A stretch of 20,591 nt of DNA from an uncultured Clostridia bacterium (lineage in GTDB: Bacteria > Bacillota > Clostridia > Christensenellales > DTU072), in assembly GCA_934296355.1 (NCBI GenBank), contig CAKRAY010000012.1, forward strand, positions 1 to 20,591, given 5' to 3'. The notes beneath the pieces were generated by a model, which ran no database searches, had not been told where the DNA came from, and was given only the letters and a program-made list of their open reading frames with translations. A program made the translations under genes and the position numbers. This document shows, piece after piece, positions 15,926 to 20,591 of the stretch. Numbering within the stretch: the stretch's first letter is position 1; each line of letters starts with the position of its first letter.

Positions 15926-17266
15926 TTAGACGTGCATGTTGTTTCCTTTCGGAATATGCGTGGGCATCTTCTTTAATCTGTTCTTGAACAGTTTCGGCAA
16001 GATCATCATAATCAAACATACCGCGGCGGGGATAAGTCCCACTATGGATAAGCCCGCCGTCGCTTCGCTTTCAAGACTATAGAAAGCGTCGGGGTTTGTC
16101 AGAATCAAGAAGAAGTTCGAGAACGCGGGTCCGATTTCCGTACCTTGACAAGTCGCGAACACCGGACACAGGAAGAACGCGAACAAACTCGACAGCAAAC
16201 AGAAGAACGTCGCTACGTGGAAACCTCTCGAAGTGTAAGTGAACATTCTTATGAAGTTTTGCAAGAAAAGCACTACGAGCCATATAAACGTAAGCAAGGT
16301 GAATATAATCACGCCGTAAACGCCGATATGATTTAATATCACGCCGAAATCGTATTGTCCGTCGTCGTTTTTACGGATGACGAGGTCGTCCGACTTGGAA
16401 CCGCTCAGGAAGAGGGCGTAAAAGTAACTTTCGCCTTGGAAAATCGAACGGTCTTCGAGGAAGTCAAGACGCGTTTTTTCGAGCATTTTCGTCTTAAACC
16501 AAGCCTTGATAATGTCCGCGGCGTCGATATAAATCGCTCTGTAACCGATCGTGTAGAGGCTTACGGAAACTCCGTCTTCGTCGTAAACTTTTCCGCTTTC
16601 GTCCGTATAGGGTTCGCCGAACTTCGGAGGTTCTGCAATTTCGCCCGCCGAATTGACGAATTCGCCTTCCGGCCACCACCATTTACCGTTGTCGTCCGCT
16701 TTCAACGTTACGTCGTTAGTAGGCGATAGTCGGTATACGAACAACGCGTTGACGTGTAAACCCGTGGTATTCTCGAATCCCGCGATAGGATTTTTCTCGA
16801 TAACTACCGGCATAAGCATACCGAATACGAGTACGGCTATCATTACGAGGGTAAGCAAGAACAGTATGAACGGCAAAGAAAAGCCGTAGTAACGCTTTTT
16901 ACGGAAAGCGGCTTCGTAGTCGAAGTCCACGGCTCCGTAAGAGTTTATGTATTTTTTTCCTCCCGCCATGGTGGCGTTGACGTTACTGTTAAGCGCGTCT
17001 TCTTCGCGTAACGCCGCGGAGGCTCTGAGTTCGTTAAAAATGATATCGCCATTGTATGCGCCGCGTTCCACTTTGCGAAGCATGTTGACGTAATGTCTTT
17101 TTTGGTTCTTCAATCTCGACCTTTCGTACGGCGTTTCGCTCTCGCGAATCGCTATCGAAGTGTCTTTAATTTTACGTTTCAAAAGCACGCATAACGCTGC
17201 GTCGTCTTGCTCGTTCCATAATTGCGATTTGCGCGTATTATGTACGTTGTCGATTTTTACGGCCAT
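15926..17266 (-). CDS. Four-helix membrane protein of unknown function, cotranscribed with cysE-cysS
   Basis: I do not recognise this family. The start is set at ATG 17266 (446 residues) because AAGGGAGG lies immediately before it; an in-frame GTG at 17293 would run through that ribosome site and a palindrome. Residues 1-125 are hydrophilic and basic (WNEQDDAALCVLLKRKIKD, ERSRLKNQKRHYVNMLRKVERG), probably a cytoplasmic helical region. Likely membrane helices are at 129-155, 315-336, 351-371 and 404-424. Between the first two is a domain of about 155 residues rich in D, E, G, W and Y, probably outside the membrane. The tail is basic (KLFKNRLKKMPTHIPKG). It is 19 bases upstream of cysE in the same direction and has the operon's promoter. 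A role in cysteine or sulfur uptake is possible only by association; no transporter motif is visible. Confidence 0.83.
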   Translation of the reverse strand: MAVKIDNVHNTRKSQLWNEQDDAALCVLLKRKIKDTSIAIRESETPYERSRLKNQKRHYVNMLRKVERGAYNGDIIFNELRASAALREEDALNSNVNATMAGGKKYINSYGAVDFDYEAAFRKKRYYGFSLPFILFLLTLVMIAVLVFGMLMPVVIEKNPIAGFENTTGLHVNALFVYRLSPTNDVTLKADDNGKWWWPEGEFVNSAGEIAEPPKFGEPYTDESGKVYDEDGVSVSLYTIGYRAIYIDAADIIKAWFKTKMLEKTRLDFLEDRSIFQGESYFYALFLSGSKSDDLVIRKNDDGQYDFGVILNHIGVYGVIIFTLLTFIWLVVLFLQNFIRMFTYTSRGFHVATFFCLLSSLFAFFLCPVFATCQGTEIGPAFSNFFLILTNPDAFYSLESEATAGLSIVGLIPAAVCLIMMILPKLFKNRLKKMPTHIPKGNNMHV

Positions 17267-17270
17267 TCTG

Positions 17271-17278
17271 CCTCCCTT
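17271..17278 (-). promoter_or_regulatory. Ribosome binding site that fixes the start of the unknown membrane protein
   Basis: AAGGGAGG on the minus strand, four bases before the ATG at 17266. It is the only strong site near the gene's 5' end and favours this start over the upstream GTG at 17293. Confidence 0.75.
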
Positions 17279-17283
17279 ATTTT

Positions 17284-17301
17284 TTATCGCCACGGCGATA
17301 A
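17284..17301. repeat. Palindrome in the leader of the membrane protein-cysE-cysS operon
   Basis: TTATCGCC-AC-GGCGATAA is a perfect 8-base inverted repeat with a 2-base centre. It lies between the promoter and the ribosome site of the minus-strand operon. In RNA it can form a 7-base stem with a four-base loop six bases before AAGGGAGG; in DNA it could be a repressor site just downstream of the transcription start. Confidence 0.6.
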
Positions 17302-17330
17302 CTTACGCATAATATATATTATACATATTA

Positions 17331-17359
17331 ATTATATTGCATAAATACGTTTTTGGCAA
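17331..17359 (-). promoter_or_regulatory. Promoter of the membrane protein-cysE-cysS operon
   Basis: On the minus strand TTGCCA (17359-17354) and a perfect TATAAT (17336-17331) are spaced by 17 bases. Transcription would start near 17325, giving a leader of about 60 bases. The -35 box is inside one arm of a perfect inverted repeat (17353-17386). Confidence 0.78.
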
Positions 17360-17386
17360 GAGAATTATTTATCGGAATCTTGCCAA
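17353..17386. promoter_or_regulatory. Operator-like perfect inverted repeat overlapping the -35 box
   Basis: TTGGCAAGA (17353-17361) and TCTTGCCAA (17378-17386) are exact reverse complements, 16 bases apart. One arm covers the -35 element of the minus-strand promoter, which fits a regulator site. It also begins 12 bases after the stop of the upstream membrane gene, so an RNA hairpin is possible, but the long loop and the absence of a T run make a terminator unlikely. A second inverted pair, CTTACGCA (17302-17309) and TGCGTAAG (17389-17396), encloses the whole promoter. Confidence 0.55.
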
Positions 17387-17398
17387 TTTGCGTAAGAA

Positions 17399-18199
17399 TT
17401 ATATTTTCTTAAGTTTATAAAGTATCGTAGTGCTGATTGCGCTTATCGCCATACCGACGATAACCATCGTGGATTGACTGAGCGCGCTGCCTTTGCCGAT
17501 AAGGTTGCCGACTACGCAAACGAGTATGCAAACCACGAACGGGATAATCGCGATTTTGAAATAAGACGCGATGAGTACGAGCGTGAGTCCGCCGAAAATC
17601 GCCGGGATGACGTACGGGGAAACGGGTTTAAGTAGGTCTACGATTTGTTCTTGCAACAAAATTAACGGAATAAGTCCGATGATTATTACCAAGGTCGTCA
17701 CTATACTGCTTACGGCGATGGATATCGTCGTCACTATTTCTTGTTCTTCCGAGCCTTGTTTTACGCCGGTTATTTTCTGAGCGTTGAGCGCGCAAGGAAG
17801 TTTCAAGTTACTCACGTTACCCGTGATAAACGACATATACTGTCCGCCGGTACCCATAAGGGGCGCGTAACTGACCGCTTCCACCAAGCCTACGGCGAGG
17901 TAACCGAGTAAGAAAGGTATACATTTCGCGAACGCCGTCCAGTCGGGCAAAACTTTCTCGGAAACGCAGTAAATTACCGGTACGAGCGCGATTAATCCGA
18001 GGGAGATCCAAGTGAACAATCTACCGAGGTCGTGAATTCTGTTGTTATAAATTTCTCTTTCGGTGAGCGGACCTTGCGACTTCTTGCCGCGACCTTTTTT
18101 GCCGCCCGTGGGAGTTCCTACGCTTGCGGTAGCGTCGCTCGCGGGGGCGGGTTCGGACGTTACTATCATTTCTTCGTTTCTATTTTCCATATTTTCCAT
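17399..18199 (-). CDS. Six-helix membrane protein, probable partner of the DUF5058 protein
   Basis: The start is placed at ATG 18199 (266 residues) because AAGGAGG ends ten bases before it; the frame is open to 18304, but that extension overlaps the upstream gene's coding end. Residues 1-50 are hydrophilic with a low-complexity P/S/T/A stretch and the basic cluster GGKKGRGKKSQG. Likely membrane helices are at 61-80, 91-112, 157-183, 195-213, 216-234 and 243-262. Between helices 2 and 3 is a polar, conserved-looking segment (YAPLMGTGGQYMSFITGNVSN, LPCALNAQ) that might line a substrate path. It starts 20 bases after the DUF5058 gene, so the pair is an operon. I cannot name the family; a two-subunit transporter is an inference from arrangement and topology. 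Confidence 0.82.
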   Translation of the reverse strand: MENMENRNEEMIVTSEPAPASDATASVGTPTGGKKGRGKKSQGPLTEREIYNNRIHDLGRLFTWISLGLIALVPVIYCVSEKVLPDWTAFAKCIPFLLGYLAVGLVEAVSYAPLMGTGGQYMSFITGNVSNLKLPCALNAQKITGVKQGSEEQEIVTTISIAVSSIVTTLVIIIGLIPLILLQEQIVDLLKPVSPYVIPAIFGGLTLVLIASYFKIAIIPFVVCILVCVVGNLIGKGSALSQSTMVIVGMAISAISTTILYKLKKI

Positions 18200-18209
18200 A
18201 ATATATCGA

Positions 18210-18216
18210 CCTCCTT
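18210..18216 (-). promoter_or_regulatory. Ribosome binding site deciding the start at 18199
   Basis: AAGGAGG on the minus strand, ten bases before ATG 18199 and nineteen before a second in-frame ATG at 18190. It lies in the 20-base gap after the DUF5058 stop codon. Confidence 0.8.
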
Positions 18217-18219
18217 CGT

Positions 18220-19008
18220 TTAAGCGTGGAATACGAAAGTGAAACCGTACGCCACGGCGAGCGCGCCCAAAATGGTAATGGGGAGCGCGTAGTTTTCCAG
18301 CCATTTTTGTTTGCCGAGTTTAATTATAACGCCGCAAATACCCATAATAACCACGCTTGCGCCTAAGGTTATCAAAGTGATTTCGCCGTAAGTCCAAATT
18401 CCCGTCGATTTTTCCACGGTAGGACCGTTGACGGCGTTAAAGATACCGCCTACGAAAATCGAACTGAGCATACCCGAAAGCATACCGCCGAGAAGCGCGC
18501 CGGTAATAGTGTTGCTTAAACGCGCGTTTTTCTTTTGAATATCCGCGAGTTTGTTTTGATACTTTTTATAGAAAATCGCGTTGAACAAGGGACCGGAAAC
18601 GATACTTACCGTCATTACGAGAACGGCGGTAGCGATGAGAACGGTCTCCGACGAGCCGAGATACGCTTGTCTTGCCTGGTCGTAAGCGACGAGTTCGTAT
18701 TGCAACGCGCCGATAACGGTCAAACGTATCCAGGGAATAGCCAAGCCGAGTTCTCCCATCATAATACCGATACCCATAACGATCGGGATACTGGGTACAA
18801 TCGAGAAAACCGCGCTCGATACGACCGTCTTTTTGATAATCTTCATATCCATGCCGATTTTCTTAGCGCGTTTAAGAGATTTAACGATAAAGAACACGCT
18901 CATTGCGATGATACACGCCGCAATCAAAGCGCCCAAAACGTAAATGGCAATCGGACTTTTGTCCGCCGCGCACAATACGTTCGACATTAACGGGTTGTTG
19001 TGTGCCAT
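18220..19008 (-). CDS. DUF5058-like integral membrane protein, putative transporter subunit
   Basis: A 262-residue membrane protein with likely helices at 20-43, 63-87, 121-146, 167-192, 208-230 and 239-259. The segment FIVKSLKRAKKIGMDMKIIKK followed by SAVFSIVPSIPIVMGI and PWIRLTVIGALQYEL matches what I recall of DUF5058 proteins of Clostridia, which are unassigned but transporter-like. Charged cytoplasmic loops such as YKKYQNKLADIQKKNAR (147-163) fit the positive-inside rule. GGAGA lies eight bases before the ATG. The gene has its own promoter and is followed after 20 bases by a second six-helix protein. Family assignment rests on recall; the substrate is unknown. Confidence 0.82.
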   Translation of the reverse strand: MAHNNPLMSNVLCAADKSPIAIYVLGALIAACIIAMSVFFIVKSLKRAKKIGMDMKIIKKTVVSSAVFSIVPSIPIVMGIGIMMGELGLAIPWIRLTVIGALQYELVAYDQARQAYLGSSETVLIATAVLVMTVSIVSGPLFNAIFYKKYQNKLADIQKKNARLSNTITGALLGGMLSGMLSSIFVGGIFNAVNGPTVEKSTGIWTYGEITLITLGASVVIMGICGVIIKLGKQKWLENYALPITILGALAVAYGFTFVFHA

Positions 19009-19045
19009 AAATGATTTCTCCGTATGTAAGTAAAATATGCTTTAT

Positions 19046-19074
19046 ATAATACTATATATTCTTCGTTTTGTAAA
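19046..19074 (-). promoter_or_regulatory. Promoter of the DUF5058 operon
   Basis: On the minus strand TTTACA (19074-19069) and TATTAT (19051-19046) have a 17-base spacer. The start codon at 19008 is about 38 bases beyond the -10 box, leaving room for the GGAGA ribosome site. Confidence 0.65.
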
Positions 19075-19134
19075 TACCAAGCGTTAAAAAACCCTTAAAA
19101 TTTGCCGGTAGAACTCGTAGAGCGAACGATTAAC

Positions 19135-19163
19135 TTGAAAACGTGGCGAATATTTGTTAAAAT
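19135..19163 (+). promoter_or_regulatory. Promoter of the FAD-dependent oxidoreductase
   Basis: TTGAAA (19135-19140) and TAAAAT (19158-19163) are 17 bases apart. A strong ribosome site AGGAGG (19179-19184) follows, eight bases before the ATG at 19193. The two divergent promoters here are back to back, about 60 bases apart. Confidence 0.65.
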
Positions 19164-19192
19164 AGGAAAAATCGGTTTAGGAGGCAGGGTAT

Positions 19193-20506
19193 ATGAAAGT
19201 AATTATTGCCGGCGGCGGAATCGGCGGACTGAGATTGGCGGCGTATTTAGAAAGGAACGGTCACGACGTGACGGTTTACGAAAAACAGACCGGCGCGGAA
19301 GAAATGCGCTACGACTGGCACGACGACGTGAACCCGAGAGCGCTGGTTAGCGCGGGATTGAATATACCCGAGGGCAGTTTCCCGAAGAGTAACTGGACGT
19401 TTATCGGACCGAACGGCGAGAGCAAAAAAAGACTTATTCAAACGTACGAAAACATAGATTGGTCGGTGGAAAGAAAAGCGATAAATAGGGAACTATTTTC
19501 CTTATTAAAGGATACCAAAGTCGTATTTAACGCAACGGTAAGCAAGTTAATAACAGAGAACGACAAAGTAGTCGGGGCGGAGATAACGAATAGGCTCGGT
19601 CAAAGGGAAAGAGTGTTTTGCGACCTCGTGGTCGATTCTTCCGGCGTAAGAAGCGCGCTCAGAGATTCGCTTTGCGGAAACCTCGAATTTCCTAAGCCCG
19701 CGCCTACCGACGTGTTTTTTGCGTACAGAGCGTTTTACGAAAGGACGGACGCGCCCGTACCCAATGAAACGAATAAAGTTTATATGAAACATATCGGCGA
19801 GCAAGGCATAAGTTGGTGTATATACGACGAACCGTCGGATTCCGTGAACGTGCTTATAGGAAGAGTGGGCGGACTTAGTAAGGAAACGCTTAAAAACGCG
19901 TTGGACGATTTGAGGGCGCGCAATCCCATTTTGGGAAATAAAGTTTTGCGCGGCGGAATCGTGGCGGAGATACCGGTAAGAAGGCCGCTTTCGAGGTTTG
20001 CTTGCGACGGTTACGTTCTTATAGGCGATAGCGCGTGCATGACCGTGCCTATGATAGGAAGCGGCATAGCGACGTCCTTAAAAGCCGCCGAGATTCTTGC
20101 GGACGTAATCGGCAAGGAAACGGTAAATACCGAAGAAAAACTATTCGAGTATCAAGCGCGAGTTTTTAAGGAGTTCGGCGCGTTACATTGTTACGTCGAG
20201 ATTATCAAGAATTGGATGCTAAGACAAAAAGACGAAACCGTCGATTGGTTTTTCTCGTCGGGCATAGTTAATAATAAAGATATGTGCAGTATGGCGGTCG
20301 GCAAGAAAATGCGTCTTACCTTAAAGGACTGCCTTATCAAAGGTTGGATCGGCTTGGACTATCCGAAAGTGCTTGCGGGAATGTTAAAAATGCTTTCCAA
20401 AGCCAACGAGGCGTACGCGAAAGCGTATGCGATTCCGCAAGTTTACGATAAGAAAAAAGTCGCCGCGTGGCGTAAAAAAGCGGATGGCGTGTTCAAATAT
20501 TTGTAA
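19193..20506 (+). CDS. FAD-dependent oxidoreductase/monooxygenase-like (geranylgeranyl reductase or group A hydroxylase fold)
   Basis: A 437-residue flavoprotein. The N-terminal Rossmann motif GGGIGG (7-12) is followed by VTVYEK, the acidic end of the second strand that binds the adenosine ribose. VVDSSGVRSALRD is the DG-type motif of this superfamily, and GYVLIGDSACMTVPMIGSGIATSLKAA is the GD motif binding the flavin ribose and pyrophosphate. The C-terminal 110 residues are helical (IKNWMLRQKDETVDWFF, YPKVLAGMLKMLSKANEAY), as in geranylgeranyl reductase-like proteins. There is no signal peptide. Possible roles are reduction of a prenyl or polyene lipid, or hydroxylation or dehydrogenation of a small molecule; in an anaerobe oxygen-independent reduction is more likely. 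It stands alone with its own promoter, divergent from the DUF5058 operon. Confidence 0.88.
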   Translation: MKVIIAGGGIGGLRLAAYLERNGHDVTVYEKQTGAEEMRYDWHDDVNPRALVSAGLNIPEGSFPKSNWTFIGPNGESKKRLIQTYENIDWSVERKAINRELFSLLKDTKVVFNATVSKLITENDKVVGAEITNRLGQRERVFCDLVVDSSGVRSALRDSLCGNLEFPKPAPTDVFFAYRAFYERTDAPVPNETNKVYMKHIGEQGISWCIYDEPSDSVNVLIGRVGGLSKETLKNALDDLRARNPILGNKVLRGGIVAEIPVRRPLSRFACDGYVLIGDSACMTVPMIGSGIATSLKAAEILADVIGKETVNTEEKLFEYQARVFKEFGALHCYVEIIKNWMLRQKDETVDWFFSSGIVNNKDMCSMAVGKKMRLTLKDCLIKGWIGLDYPKVLAGMLKMLSKANEAYAKAYAIPQVYDKKKVAAWRKKADGVFKYL

Positions 20507-20544
20507 AAAATACAAACATGTTGCATAAACGAAACGAAAAAAGG

Positions 20545-20574
20545 TTGATAACGAGGTTTTTTTTGTGGTAGAAT
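20545..20574 (+). promoter_or_regulatory. Probable promoter for a gene beyond the window
   Basis: TTGATA (20545-20550) and TAGAAT (20569-20574) are separated by 18 bases that include a T8 run. No coding start follows before the window ends at 20591. Confidence 0.5.
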
Positions 20575-20591
20575 AAAAGTGCGATAAGGGG

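Noticed and set aside
15915..15928. AAAAAACC-TTTTTT near the cysE start as a terminator or operator
   Set aside because: It has no GC stem or loop and is part of the stop codon and gap between two co-directional genes.
17267..17293. GTG start at 17293 for the unknown membrane protein
   Set aside because: It would lie inside the leader palindrome and put the strong AAGGGAGG site inside the coding region, directly before a better ATG.
17353..17386. Inverted repeat as a Rho-independent terminator of the DUF5058 operon
   Set aside because: The loop is 16 bases and the arm is followed by AAAC, not a T run; overlap with the -35 box favours an operator.
18200..18304. Start at 18304 for the six-helix partner protein
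   Set aside because: It would overlap the end of the DUF5058 gene by 85 bases; AAGGAGG before ATG 18199 is decisive.
20534..20568. A6 ... T8 pair after the FAD oxidoreductase as a terminator
   Set aside because: Only A-T pairs would form; the inner GG and GG do not pair, and the T run lies in a promoter spacer.

Overview
The window looks like chromosomal DNA of an anaerobic, probably gut-associated low-to-mid-GC Firmicute of the class Clostridia. This is inferred from gene content, since no rRNA or other taxonomic marker is present. The supporting genes are a giant BspA-type leucine-rich surface protein with a Listeria/Bacteroides repeat, a DUF4422-type glycosyltransferase remnant, a DUF5058 membrane protein, a Firmicutes-type serine acetyltransferase next to cysteinyl-tRNA synthetase, and a Thermotoga/Bacillus-style heterodimeric ABC exporter. 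Shine-Dalgarno sites are AGGAGG-like and several sigma-A type promoters with 17-base spacers can be read directly.

Layout. Bases 1-4962 (+) hold the 3' part of the surface protein, closed by a strong hairpin terminator shared with a convergent short-chain dehydrogenase (5060-5860, -). A two-domain protein of unknown function (5942-6790, +) is divergent from the dehydrogenase. It converges on two ABC transporter half-genes (8534-10243 then 6795-8534, both -) that overlap by one base and carry complementary degenerate and consensus ATP sites. Directly upstream of the exporter, at 10261-10562, lies a broken DUF4422 glycosyltransferase gene: a start codon, a frameshift at a T7 tract, then a stop after about 100 codons. 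It has a good promoter of its own that may now serve the exporter.

Bases 10668-13754 (+) are a tightly coupled three-gene operon with a near-consensus promoter: a class I aminotransferase, a divergent TrmB-like tRNA methyltransferase and an RlmI-like 23S rRNA methyltransferase, with 4-base and 1-base overlaps. A bidirectional hairpin separates it from the convergent (-) operon of a four-helix membrane protein of unknown function, cysE and cysS (17266 down to 13824). That operon starts from a promoter whose -35 box lies in a perfect 9-base inverted repeat and whose leader holds an 8-base palindrome; no T-box is visible. Upstream of it, also on the minus strand, is a two-gene membrane operon (19008 down to 17399) made of a DUF5058 protein and a second six-helix protein, a plausible two-subunit transporter. 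Divergent from it is an FAD-dependent oxidoreductase (19193-20506, +) with its own promoter. The window ends in a promoter for a gene beyond the edge.

Most of the window is housekeeping or common accessory content. The parts most worth a second look are the broken DUF4422 gene and its promoter, the nested inverted repeats controlling the cysE-cysS operon and its unknown membrane partner, the DUF5058 pair, the degenerate TrmB motif and the unassigned two-domain protein. I do not see a complete, clearly new multi-gene system.
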